Below, one piece after another: positions 20,770 through 32,600 of a DNA stretch of 64,000 bases. The notes below the pieces were generated by a model. It worked only from the letters and a program-made list of their open reading frames with translations. It ran no database searches and had not been told where the DNA came from. A program made the translations under genes and the position numbers. The first letter of the stretch is position 1; each line of letters starts with the position of its first letter. Location: positions 12,555,782 to 12,619,781 of the forward strand of contig CM041545.1 of the NCBI GenBank assembly GCA_023238725.1, written 5' to 3'. This stretch comes from Scortum barcoo. Its lineage: Eukaryota > Chordata > Actinopteri > Centrarchiformes > Terapontidae.

Positions 20770-22909
20770 CTGTTGCATCAGTTGCAAGAGGACAGAGAAT
20801 GTAAATGCAATGAGGAATGAGCAGGCTAAGACATTAGCATAGGAGATGCTGCCTCAGATTGTTTATCCAAAGAAAGCCCAGCTTTTCCTTTTTTTTTCCT
20901 TTCAAGGGTGCACATATACACACATACAGACATGCACATTCATACGCACAGAAGTAAGAACACACAATGAAAGTGTGATTTCACACTGCTGAGATAGGCT
21001 AAACTCAAAAGCTGTTCCACAACCCTTTCAGTGCTGGAGAATTGTGTTTTTTTTCTGCAAAAGCACAGTGACTCTTAAAGGTGTGACTATTGTTAATATG
21101 GCTGTAAAATGAAATCACACAGTGTTTGTCAAAGTGTATTACTCTGTTTTACACTTACAGTGTTGTGTATGGATGTGTGCATATGTGTTTGGGCAGACTT
21201 GGTTTTGTCATCTTGAAATCTGAAATCTGAAAAGATGGAAATGTTCATCTCTCACTTTCACAACAGCAATGAATCAATTACCGATCTATAAATATGATAC
21301 TCTGCAGTGGTACAATATACTGACTATGACATAATCTGAATGCATAAGTTTCCCTGTTTAAAATGTTCTGGCGTCTTGGCTAATCATCACACTGTTTTCC
21401 ACTAATGTGAATCTAATATGGTTAGGTGGCTACATTTTTATTCAACAGTTAGTTAACGAGAGAAAATAACATAATTGTGATGCAGAACATTTGGCCCTTT
21501 GGCTGCAGCGCTGTTCTTTGTGAGTTTTTTCATGCACTGTACACAACATGTATGTGACAGAGAGAGTTTTGCCCTTTTTAATTCAGGAATCTTTCTTGAA
21601 TTACTTCATATACAGGCATGATAGCAAGTGATAATAAAGATTTATAGTCAGTCAGTTATCTTAGGTATCTGACTAAATTTTATAGATATGCATCTGTTCT
21701 GAGAGTCACTGATGCACAGTATTTACCTAAAACGTAATGGAAACAAGACCAAGTACATCAAACCTGCCTCAGGACACCTTGTATTTTTTATTTCATGCTT
21801 TTTTTGATAAAAAAAGTATGTCATTGAACTCATTCCACCTCCAAAGGACTACATAAAAATCTAGTTCAAATCACTCTGCTCCCTGAAGGACAGTGGGTTG
21901 TCAACGTGCATAGTAAAGTATATGCTTTTTATTAAGCCAGACAGTTGGAAAGCAGAGGTGGAGAAAGCGTCGACCAGGCAGGAAAGAGGGATCTGACAGG
22001 CTTTAATCTCAGGCTAGCAGGGGATTTGGGGTCCAGGGCTTTTGCAAGCTCTACATCATCAATAAAAGCAGGAGTTTACATAACTTTTAACCATCCTACT
22101 CCTCTATTCTAGTATAATCATGCTGCAATCATGACTAAATTATAATCCACACAAAAACTCTATCTAGTTTGTGAGGGCCTACCTTCACTTAGATCAAAAT
22201 GATGAAGGTTTAAAGAGTTTCCAACCCCAGAAACAGAGCCGCTGGTGGAAATGGAGTCTGTGTGTGCGAGTAAAAGGTAAGGGGGAAAAAAAAAAAAAGG
22301 CGAGAGCAAGGTTTAACAGCGCCATCACTCTCTCATGCAATGCATCAACAATCTAAGCCTATTCATTAATAATCCTGTGACATGTGCCTGTCTGTCTGTA
22401 CAGATAGACTTACTAACTGTCCCATGAAACACACACACACTGACACACTCTGGCGAGCATACAGTGTTGGTTCGTATGCGTTATATTTTTTTCTAGGTGT
22501 CTTCCACACAAATGCATTTGCATATAATGAGATCATTTGTCACCTGCATTAATATAGCCTGACAAATGATAACAATAATGTTTAATGCCACCTGTCAGTC
22601 TCAGCATTCTCATCGTCTATTACCACAGTGCTAGACTCTGATTTAGCCGCGCACTAATGAAGCCATTGTGATTCAGGACCAGTTAACGTTTGCCAGAACA
22701 GCTAATGGCGGCGGACGGAGTGATAGCATGGATGTTATTAATATGTCACATGATTTTCCAGACATGATCCAATCTCTCTCAGTATGAGGTCATGTTGGGT
22801 CTTTCCAAAAATGAATTTCAACAGGAACGGGATGGGGATGGTACACAGACAGGATGTGTGGTGGTTGTGGTCGGCGTAGTTACATTCCCCAGTGTGTGAG
22901 TTTGCATAC

Positions 22910-22972
22910 GCTTGTTTGTCTGCATCTGTCTGCTGCTGCCGTGTCCATCGGGCTCTCCTACAACTCTGGGAC
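22910..22972 (-). CDS. weak candidate 63-base cassette exon
   Basis: On the minus strand TTCATTCAAAATCAG|GT opens a 63-base segment ending AAGC|GTATGC, phase 1-1, encoding PRVVGEPDGHGSSRQMQTNK. It sits in the linker interval and has the right symmetry. However, the donor is poor (C at -1, no G at +5) and no homology is recognised. It is listed only because phase at both ends agrees with the gene. Confidence 0.22.
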
Positions 22973-25086
22973 CTGATTTTGAATGAAATATAAAGTAGGG
23001 ATACATGGGGTCATAGTGGGTGGTAGATGTATGACTGGGTTTTAGGATTTGGTTTCTCTGACCTCCCCTCCCCCCTACGCCATCTGTCCAGCTGACCAAT
23101 GGGCTGCAGCCTCTGTGGATCAGACTCTCTTGCCAGTGGATCGCTAATCCTCATCTGAGCATGCTCAGTGACTTAACTGGGGCAGGGACATGACACTACT
23201 ATGAAATGCTGCCCGACCTATAAGTACGCTGTAATGTTTATAAGGATGCATTTGCTTTCGCAGCACAGACTACAGCCGGAAACATATTGATCTTCATGTA
23301 TAACACACACCTACGCTGGGATTTGCAACTTCAAATTGCTGGAATAAGTAATAATCCTGAAAATGTGATTTATGTAATCAACTTTTATGTGGATGAAAAA
23401 TTGAAAAATAAAATCTAAGGCTGCTTTTAACACTTTTCTACTCAGTTCACAGAAAAAACTAAATAGTTTCTATACACCTATTGCTGTTACTAATATTCTA
23501 AAATAACCCCCAAGCTTCGAATATACCTTTAAGTGCTGCTGAGAGTCAGAGAAGAAAACTGAGACTACGGATTATATTGTTCAAGATAACTGATGTTGTA
23601 ATGTGATCTAGTTATTAATGTCACAAGACCTCCAGCCACATGATACCATGAAACCTGTGTGTGCGTGTGTGTGTGTGTGTATGCAAACAGTAGTGGCGGC
23701 CGCTCTGTGAGAACGGACCTTAAGACCTCAGATCCCCGGGAGGAAAAGGAGGGGATGAAGATGATTTATGGGTTTCACTGAACTGCACCATATGCCCGCC
23801 ATAACTCTACACATACACACGTGCACACACACAAACCTACACACAGATAACAAGGGTTTGCTCGCATCAGGGTCAGGTTCAAGCCAAATACACTTCTCTA
23901 AATCTGAGATAAAAAAAAAAAAAGCAAGAAGACGATATGATGTTCCTCTCTGGTGTCCCAGAAGTGCAACTGAGTAATTATTATGTCTGTGCTGTTTTTT
24001 TTAAAGTTTATACATTTGACATTACATTTGTTAATTGTGTGTATTCTATGCATTTATATGCATTTTATGCATATAAATGTAGTTTTGTCCTAACAAGATA
24101 TCTGAATAACACTTTATGGATTACATTATTGAATGAAGCCACAGTGATTATTTGACTAATCCACCAGTCGATTTGGGTCATTTTATACTCAAAATGGCAA
24201 AAAGTAATGCGTTATTCACATGATTATTTTTTTCCTGGTCTTTTTTTCTGGTTTTCTAATATGATGAACATTTTTAATCACTCTCTGACACCTTCATATA
24301 AAAATGATTACTCAAAACAATACTCAGATTAATTGATCATTAAAATAATAATCCTTAGCTGGATGTAAAATCTGATTTAAATGACTGCATTATGCGCACA
24401 AATATAAACAAAACATCTACATGTCATGTTCTGTGACGTTTGTGTCCTTCACAGCAGGCTGTAAAAAGCTTACAAAGGACTTTAACTCTGTTTATACAAC
24501 GTTAAAGCTTCTGTCAGCCCCTCCTAAATCACAGCTAATCAGTGAATTCTTTCAGATGTCAGCCAAAGAACAAAAGTGCTGCGCTGTTCAACAAACGCTC
24601 TTAATGGATTTCCTTCAGACAAAAAAAAAAAAAGTTCTGACGACATCACAGCGCTGCCGAAGTCCCTGCTCCTCCCATGTCCTAAGTGCTTTTCTGGTGG
24701 AACATGAGAGGTTCGCTGCCTACCGATATGGAAGGTTTAAATTTAGCACCGGGTCAAGCCGGGGTTTGAGGTCCACTTTGCTGTACTGTACGTTCAAGTG
24801 CCTGACAAAATCTGTATTCGTCCATCCTGAGTTGTTTAAAATCAGTCAGTCAGAACAAATAGAGTCTGAATGTCCGACGTTGATGTCAGAAATACATATG
24901 GCCGGGGAAACGGAGGATGTACACCATAAGACCGGCAGTAAGTCGCCGGATGAATTATGTATGGTATATATATACAAGGACACAAACACACTGCTTGTCA
25001 GCATCTATAAACACATCCACAGCCACGCACTTTTGCTTTGTCACAAGTCTCCACAACACTGCTACTGTATCATCTGAACAGCTGTG

Positions 25087-25240
25087 ACCAGTGGTGGAAG
25101 AAGTATTCAGATCCTTTAGTTGAGTGAAAGTAAGAATATATAGCATCGTACAGATACACAAGTAAAAACCCTGCATTCAAAAGTAGGGCGCATTGTCACC
25201 AAAATGTACTAAATTATCTAAATTAAAATGATGTATTATG
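25087..25240. repeat. interspersed fish repeat, fragment
   Basis: Contains AGTGGTGGAAGAAGTATTC followed by CAGATCCTTTAGTTG and, further on, CCTGCATTCAAAAGTA. I recognise this as a very common non-autonomous repeat of percomorph fish genomes, from memory, not from a search. Confidence 0.55.
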
Positions 25241-25429
25241 TATGCATTCACCTAAGCCAAGATGGAGCTTAATTTAATTACTTTACTTGATGATTAATTA
25301 ATAGTTATTGGGTCCTATTTTTTCTTAAAATAATTAATGAAAAGATATGCCAGTCCACTGAGAGTATTTCAGCCTGATTATGACAGAAATCAGTCAGTTT
25401 ATTTTTGTTTAAATGAATGATTTGACTTT

Positions 25430-25720
25430 TAAAGAAATGTACTCATTTGCTTTCTTTTGGAGAAATAGAAGACTACTGGAAAGAGCTGGTATCAAAATCT
25501 TCCTAGCAGCACCTTGAACGCTCACTAATGAACACGTTAAGTCTTGTTTGTTTAATCTGTATAAGACTGAAGCGTAAAAGGTGACAGTTTCCGACACCAG
25601 GAAGTTACTGTGCCCGGCCAAGAAATAGGACGACGTGTGACGCATCATAAGACGGTGAAGAGAAAAGGCGTTTCCTGTCAGTGTGCTAAGCTAAGCTAAA
25701 GAGCTGTAACTTCATATTTT
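25430..25720. repeat. interspersed fish repeat, second family
   Basis: Includes CTCACTAATGAACACGTTAA and further on TTTCCGACACCAGGAAGT, closing with GTGCTAAGCTAAGCTAA. It matches my memory of a widespread fish element that ends in AAGCTAAGC. The repeat near 28930-29240 looks like the same family. Confidence 0.55.
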
Positions 25721-26126
25721 AGAGACAGACACGAGAACGGTATTGATCATGTCATCTATCAGTTTAAATGTCAACCATGAACAGTATGAATGCAAACAGG
25801 TGTATTTCTCAAAATGTCACACTTGACGTGTAAAAAATTTTGAAGGAAGACAGAATAAAGTAAAAGTGGCTCCTTATTCTAGAAAATTCATGAAACCAGT
25901 TGACTTCTGTTGAAATCGTGTCACTCTTTCTCATCTTTTAAGAAAAATAGGACTTTCTTACTTGGTTATTTCTGCAGTTTGTGCAGCACTGAAAATATTT
26001 ATCTACAAGGTCACTAGTAAATACAGCTGTAAATGTAGTGCAGTGCGGTACAAAGATCACGAGACTGTACACTATTGAGTAAAAGCACTCTCTATTTCTG
26101 GCTATGGCTAATGCACTTTTCCGCAC

Positions 26127-26309
26127 CTTCCTGAGGGGCTCCAAGGGGCTCATGGGAAACAGCTGCAGACCGCTCAGCTTCTGAGGCGCTCTCTGCTTCG
26201 CCCTCGGGTCTGCCATCGCTTTCACGTTCACCCTCTGCTTCACCTTCAGTTTCATCTTCCGTTTCACCCCCAGCTCCAGCTTTAGCTCCACCCTCTGTCT
26301 CACCTTCAG
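26127..26309 (-). CDS. ntng2: candidate acidic cassette exon in the netrin-G2 linker
   Basis: A 183-base open stretch with acceptor GCTCCTCAAG|CT and donor GGAAG|GTGCGG. It is phase 1-1 and would insert 61 residues after the microexon. The peptide is dominated by Glu, Gly and Ala in short imperfect repeats (EGETEGGAKAGAGG, ETEDETEGEAEGE), then ends SHEPLGAPQE. There is no recognised domain. Its position, strand and matching phase fit the variable linker of netrin-G genes. The donor is weaker than in core exons, so it is probably an alternative exon if real. The main doubt is that low-complexity purine-rich DNA can stay open by chance. Confidence 0.6.
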
Positions 26310-27272
26310 CTTGAGGAGCAGTAAATGTCTTAGAGGGAGACACCGCGGCTATTCGTCATTCATCAACACAGGTAAACATCTTGATTTGCAAAGAGGAACT
26401 CAGTCTGTGGGAACCTGAAACTGAACCCACTAAACTCATTATCAACCCATTAGCAAGCATCACCCTTTTCTTTGATAAATCATACACATTGTTTTCCCAA
26501 ATACCCACACCATTGTGTCTAATTGTGAGATGAGACCTTTTAAAAGCAGACTTCTGCAGTGCAGTCCAATTGCTCAGTCTATCCATGCATCAGCCTTTTA
26601 CTGTCTGGCCATGTGGAGAAAAGCCCAGTGCTGTCAGGGTTGATGTTGCCACTTTGCCGATCGTTTCTGTCTAACAGCTCGGAGGCTGAGAGCCTCTCCA
26701 CAGAGAGAATCCCTAATCAAATTCCCTTTTATTCCTGCCTCCCTGAGCTCCTCACCCAGAATCACACTGCATTACAACACACTAACATATGCCAACATCC
26801 CACTCTCCCGTTTCTCTCTGTCTCTCCTCGCTGCTCCATCCACCACCCATTCTCACCCAGCTCTCTCTCTCATTCCTCCCCCCTCCTTCTTCAATCCATC
26901 AACAGCGCTGTCTTTAGTCTAAATAAGAAAAGCAGAACTGTGGAAGAATTCCTCCTGTGCAGGTTAGTGTGATGTGCTGTGATGAAAGGACATGGCGACA
27001 GAGAGGCCTATTAATAATGAAGCACACAGGGCCCAAGCTGCCGCACTGAGAGGGGAGATGCAGGAAAAGAGAAATGACTGACTAGAGAGCCAGCAGAACA
27101 TCACAAGAGAGAGGAGAGAGTTTAGGAGACACACAGAAGGCACGGGTATGGGGATGAAACTTAAATTTCAGAAACGGTGCAACAACGGGGGAGAGAGAGA
27201 GAGAGAGAGGGAGAGTGCAGGAGGAGAGAGTGGAACAGCATCTCTTCTGCTTTGCTTTGCATTATTACTTAC
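26310..27272 (-). other. intron between microexon and acidic cassette
   Basis: About 960 bases with a GA repeat at 27190-27210 and C/T-rich sequence near 26800-26900. No exon seen. Confidence 0.75.
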
Positions 27273-27302
27273 TAGAACCGGAGGGCGAACCAGCAAGTGT
27301 AC
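27273..27302 (-). CDS. ntng2: netrin-G2 30-base microexon between LE1 and LE2
   Basis: A 30-base exon bounded by CTCTTTCAG|GT and CTA|GTAAGT on the minus strand. It is phase 1-1 and encodes TLAGSPSGS with split residues at both ends. Joined to its neighbours it reads [25 protein letters not shown], which lines up with the human netrin-G2 stretch between LE1 and LE2 (ATAGSFG before [10 protein letters not shown]). Both splice signals are strong: a long pyrimidine tract and the consensus donor GTAAGT. The total core length of 530 requires it. It is too short for ordinary ORF detection. Confidence 0.87.
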
Positions 27303-29511
27303 CTGAAAGAGAATAAGAAAAGGAAGAGGAGATGAGAACTTGTTTATTTATGCATTCAATTTGCCTAAAGACTCGACTCTGCCTCATTCATCAGACTCAG
27401 GTGGCAGAGAGATCTTAAGAGCTGTTGTGCAAAATAAGGGCTTGTTGTAGACCACCTCTCAATGTCCTGGAGGAATTACTGGATCTGCGCCGCCTCCCCC
27501 TCCAGTCCCCACCCTCACTGATTTAACCTGTTACTCCTCCACAAACCCTCACATTCGGAGGTCCTCATCATATATGTATGTTTTAAGGGAGCGCTCGAAT
27601 AAAAAGTTTTTGCCTTTCTTGCACATTAGTTATTTATTTTTTTATACCAAGATTGTATTTATAGTTAGCTCAGCTTGGCATGCATAATGCAATCTGCAGA
27701 GACCAAACTGTTTTGTGAGCCATGGCCGTTTTGTGTGGCATCTCAACCGAACAAGTTGCAAACATTTTAATTTTTAAATCCGACAAATGGGATTCAGGAG
27801 TTTAAAAGGGTGGTAATGGGCTTTGAAGGTGTGTTTCAGTAGCATTAGAACTGGACTGGAAACAACAGCGTGATTTTTTTATTATTTTTTTGAAAAAGGG
27901 CTGACAATAGAGCCATTCTCTGCATCGTGTGTGCAGGTGCAGGTGTGTTTCTGCCTGTGCGTCTCTCTGCGTGCCTGTGTTTGTTTGAAAGGAGGAAAAA
28001 CTAGGGAGGGGCTGCCCTAGATTATTATTTTATCATAGCTAGCTACTGTAGCCGGCTACACTCTCCAAGAGGATTTCCCCCCACGCACTCCCACGTTGCT
28101 GCGCGCGGCTCTGATCTGCTCTCTGCACCGAGGTGACGACGGCTCGGGGAGCTCGGTCTCTCTCACCGTCTTCTCTCAACTTCTCCTTTCCTTTCAACCC
28201 GCTCCCTTGATCCAGCTTTTTTATCCAGGACCTCGGAGGGATGAGGAAAACCTACACCTTCATCAATCACAAATGCGGGAGATTGTAATTTAGTGCATTT
28301 TTGTTTTGTTTTTTTTTAAACAGGAAAAATCCAATGTCATGATCCACCACCTCTGATTAGAAAGATTGAGGTGATGCCACAGGAGCACCTGGGCTCGTTA
28401 CGGTGGAGAAAATGAGAGTGGGATAAGAGAGAGAGCGAAAGAGAATAAACAGAATATGAGCAATTAAATAAATAACGTTGTCACTGTGAGAAAAATGAAT
28501 GCCCGTTGATGTAGAGGAATCTTTGCTCCCATTTTCTGAATACAAAGGCCCATATTTCCCTCAGTCCAGTTTAAAGGAAAAATTTACTGACCATGTAGAA
28601 GGATATAAAGTAGGTTTTTTTCCCAGTCTTAGATCTCTAGTTTCATCAGCTAACAGATGCTAGCTTACTGTGTACTCTACTGGAGCGATAGGTCATCAGC
28701 TAAAGGCACACAAAGCTAGCATAACATTAAAGCACCCGTAATAACATCTAACGGGGCACTAAGGTAACATAAAATGAGTTTGGTTAAGACACCGCCATCA
28801 GCTAACAGGACAAGCAGTAAACGAGGCAACTCGTTACATAAATGACCTTTTTTGTCTTTAAGATTAGTAGTCATAAGCCCACAGATAATTCCAGCCGCTG
28901 CCCATCAAGGCTAAATAAATTAGCATGCAAGTAGTAGCAAGTTAGCCTAGCTTAGCATAAAGACTGGAAACAGTGGGAAACAGCTAGCCTGGCTCTGAGC
29001 TATGGTGACAAAATCTGCCAACCAACCTCTCTGAATATAATTAATAAATAGGTTGTGTCTCATCAAGTGTAAAGACAACAGTTTATTATTATTATTCATT
29101 TTATGTCTAAGGTTTTAGTATGCTTTAGAGGTGCTGATAGGCGAATTTTAAAACCTTTTGACATACGCTGGCTAGCTGTTTCACCCTGTTTCCAGTCTTT
29201 GTGCTAAGCTAAGCTAACTAACTAAGCTAACTCGCTGCAGCCTCCTGTCTATTTTGTTTTTTTTAGAAACACAAGGGCGACATCAGTCTTTTCATCTGAG
29301 TCTTGGCAAGAAAGCAGAAAATGAGCTTTTCTGAATTAAGTCGCAACATATTTAAGTTTTGTAACTTCGATGAAGTAATAGTTATATTCGTAAATAATAC
29401 AATAAAGAAAGCTGACGGGAGGGGGTCGGCAGTATTGTATCTAATTGTGCGTAAAGATGGATGAATCTGCTCAGCACAGCAGGGGCAGATAAACATGTCC
29501 TGGGTACGTAC
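27303..29511 (-). other. intron between LE1 and the microexon
   Basis: 2.2 kb. Contains a short GC- and CpG-rich stretch at about 28080-28170 and a fold-back interspersed repeat at about 28930-29240. Confidence 0.75.
28930..29240. repeat. fold-back copy of the AAGCTAAGC repeat family
   Basis: The left arm (about 28940-28992) reads AGCTTAGCATAAAGACTGGA then AACAGTGGGAAACAGCTAGC. The right arm (about 29172-29215) is its inverse: GCTAGCTGTTTCACCCTGTT then TCCAGTCTTTGTGCTAAGCT. Two copies of one element inserted head to head, or a palindromic element. Confidence 0.6.
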
Positions 29512-29684
29512 AGGTGTTGGGGCTTCCATTGGGTGTTGGCAGGTAGGATCCAGCCTTCCAGGACTTGGCTTTGAAGCCCTTCTTGCAGCGCTGGCAGTCC
29601 TGGCCCGTGGTGTTGTGTTCACACTGGCACTGGAGGTTCCCATCCTGCAGCAGGCACTGGGAGGCGTGGAGGTTACACTTACAC
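29512..29684 (-). CDS. ntng2: netrin-G2 exon 3: first laminin-type EGF domain (LE1)
   Basis: Encodes residues 289-345 and parts of 288 and 346. The acceptor is TTTCAAG|G and the reading is [39 protein letters not shown], then NGSPNTC. This is the LE1 cysteine pattern with the conserved HNTTG glycosylation sequon. Two donors are possible at TGTACGTAC. The upstream one, T|GTACGT, gives phase 1, needed both to join the 30-base microexon and to restore the conserved Cys. The alternative (AC|GTACCC) gives phase 2 and fits nothing downstream. Confidence 0.94.
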
Positions 29685-32600
29685 CTTGAAACAGAGAGGA
29701 GAAAAGACAGATGTGAGACGAGATGACATAAGGCGGCAGGTGAAAGTTGTAATAACACGCTGGTTTTAAGCGCTGCGTTAATTATGCTTTTCGTGGGAGC
29801 ATTTTCACAACAAGCGGGGGAAAAAATGGCAAACGCAAGTACTGATTGTTGAAAGTCTGATGTAGAGACAAAGTTAGTGATTGCATTATAATAATAAATG
29901 TAAAACAATACTAAGGTCGAAGGATTAAGCAGTTTACACCATATGTGTGGCGTTATTAGTTGCAGAAATGCGAGTTGAAATGCTTAAAAATATGGCATGC
30001 AACGCCTAAAAGATATTATAAAATACATTTGTATAAAGAAAACGATTCACAAATCATGGTTACTATGTTAAGTTTACTATTTCAAGTGTAATTCTTTGGT
30101 CTTCTTTGGTTTTCTCTCACTCAGAAGTCACTAGCAAAGCTGCGGCACCCATTTCTATTTTGATGTTTGCCTGAGCAGTTTGTACAGTTGCCAGTCCATC
30201 TGATTCTGTGTGGTTTGATTTCGCCATCAGCTTTACAGTCGACACTGACTGATTAAAGCATTAAAAAAAAAAAAAAAAATCCAACTATTCTTACAAAATG
30301 TTCTACGAAGGTCCTGCTGACAGGCAAAGGTCCCGATGGACTGAGTGCAGAGCTGAAACCCAAGTAGTTATTCAACAGGAAATTAACTGGCAGCTATTTT
30401 GATTTTCAAGCCAGGATGCCAAAAAATGATCAGGGTCCAGCTCCTCAAATGTAAGGATGCGCTGCTTTTCTTCACCATACATGAAACTGAATGTATTTTG
30501 GTTTTGGACTGTTGGTCGCATAAACTAGATGGGAAATTATATCTGGCACTTTTATACTATTTTTTTTATAATTTACAGGAGAAAGAATTTATTGAGTAAT
30601 TAGACAAATAATCAGCCAGTTAATTAGTTGTAGTTGTGGTAATTAGTTGCTGCCCTTGCTGAATGTTATTGCATAATTATATTTAAGTATTTTTATGGTC
30701 ATTCTAACTAATATATAACTAGCTTTTTCAGTTTTCCAAGCTTTTCTAAATAATTCTGGGGGTCTGACAAACTTACATCAGGGTGTAAAGTGAAAATAAA
30801 AATGAACACACACTCCAAAAGTCGAATGCAAAATGTTGTGAGACCAGGAGTGTTTATCCAAGACTGCCATTTGGGAACAAATTGCTATTTACAATAACGG
30901 CCTGAGAAATTCAAGTGTATGACTGTGTGTGTGTGTGAGAGAGTATGAGTGTGCGTGTGTGTGCACGTGCATGCATAAACATAATGTGTGCCTGTGTGTG
31001 TGTACGCAGAGCGACCTCAGCAGAGGACAGGGCCCAGGTGGGCTGATCCAGAGGTTGAGGTTCTGCGGGGAAGGAAATGAGGATCTTAAGGACACTCCGC
31101 AGCTACGACTTCAAATTACAGCCTTTTCCAGATGAGCGACTGGACTCCAATCCAGTTTGTTCCACTGGAGTGAACAGCTATCCGTCTGCATCAAATATTC
31201 AAAGAATGGCCCCTGTATTCTGACGAGATGACTGCTTCAATCTTCCTTCCTCACATTAATCTTCCCCTCAAGTTTTTATTTTTTGTTTATTTGTTTGTTT
31301 TTTTGGGGGGTTTATGCTGCCGGCCCCCACCCGTGCTTCACACTACATTGCATACAAAATAATGACGACTGAGAAATGTGTGGTAAGCTTCACAGGAAAA
31401 AAGTGGAGACAGTGGATCATGGTGAGTTGTGTCTTGCATCCCATCGTTGTCTTCAGTCCCATAAATTACCCACGTTCCCCTCTGATCACGTGGATGAGCT
31501 GACAGGACGTGCCAGGGAGAATCCATCCACCGACAAGGCCTTGTTTCCTGCATGCTTTCTGAAGGACACGAGCTGTCCACTTAGCGGAGAGGGAAATTGA
31601 ACATCTCTTTTTCATGGAGAAAATAGAGAGAGAGCGAGTGTGTGCGAAATGAGACAGGTGTGTGTGCGCGGGCGCGCGTGTGTGCTTTCCCTGATTCGTG
31701 TGATTGTGATGCATTTGTCTGAGCGTGGTGATGACAGACAACAGATCACAGAAGCTGAGGCGCGGTGACTAATGCCTGCATTGAGTGACTGACAGCGCCG
31801 AACATATCACTGCTTCTCATCTCCTGCATCTTTGGTGATAAATCTCGTCTGTCTCATCTCCAAAGTGGAAGCGCCACTGAGTGCAGGACTTAGAAGTTGT
31901 AGTTTAAAATCAATACTGAAGAACAGAGTGATTTTCTAGGTATGCAGCCGCGCAGTTTGTGTCTTGCTGGCCTAATGGCTGCAGCGCAGTACAGGAAATG
32001 GCCTCCCTCTTGTCAATTATCTGGACAGATGACATACCCCGAGGTTAAAGCCTGAATGAGTAGGTGCTGGATCTAAACCATGAATATATCTTGATGGAAT
32101 GTTCCTACTTTCCTAATATTAACTAATTCCTCTTCTGATTTAATAATTAAAGCAAAGAGTGGCACCGTCTTGCAGGTTCAAACTTTGCGGACACTTCGTC
32201 CCCTTGACCTGCTTTTCTGACTCCTGCCACACAGTACAGCCCAGGAAGACCACGAGTACTTGCCTTGCACTCCTTCCGCATGAATGATGTGACACTCCGA
32301 CTTTTCAAGTGCCGTGTCTCTTTAGCTCTCTCTCTTTAGGATGACAGCTTGCACTGGGATTTCTCCCGATCCCTTTCTTCGGTCCCTCCACACACAAATA
32401 ATACATGGGCACAATCATATGTTAATGTGCAAGATGTCTGCCTTCACTGCAAAGTCATCAAAGTGGGAGTAGCTGCTCTGAGCTGAAGGAAGTTAAGACG
32501 GGACAGCTGGATCCATCACAACCCTGTCTGTTTACTTAGAGAGAGAGAAAGATGGGGAGAGAGAGGGGGGTGATGAAATGAGAGAAGGTGAGCGGCGGAA

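Larger units (their letters stand above)
20770..26126 (-). other. intron upstream of the His-rich 411-base exon
   Basis: 5.4 kb. Holds the weak exon candidate at 22910-22972, a GT repeat near 23658-23682, poly-A tracts, and two interspersed fish repeats between 25087 and 25720. A plus-strand open frame of 218 codons at 24421-25077 has no recognisable relative. Confidence 0.7.
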
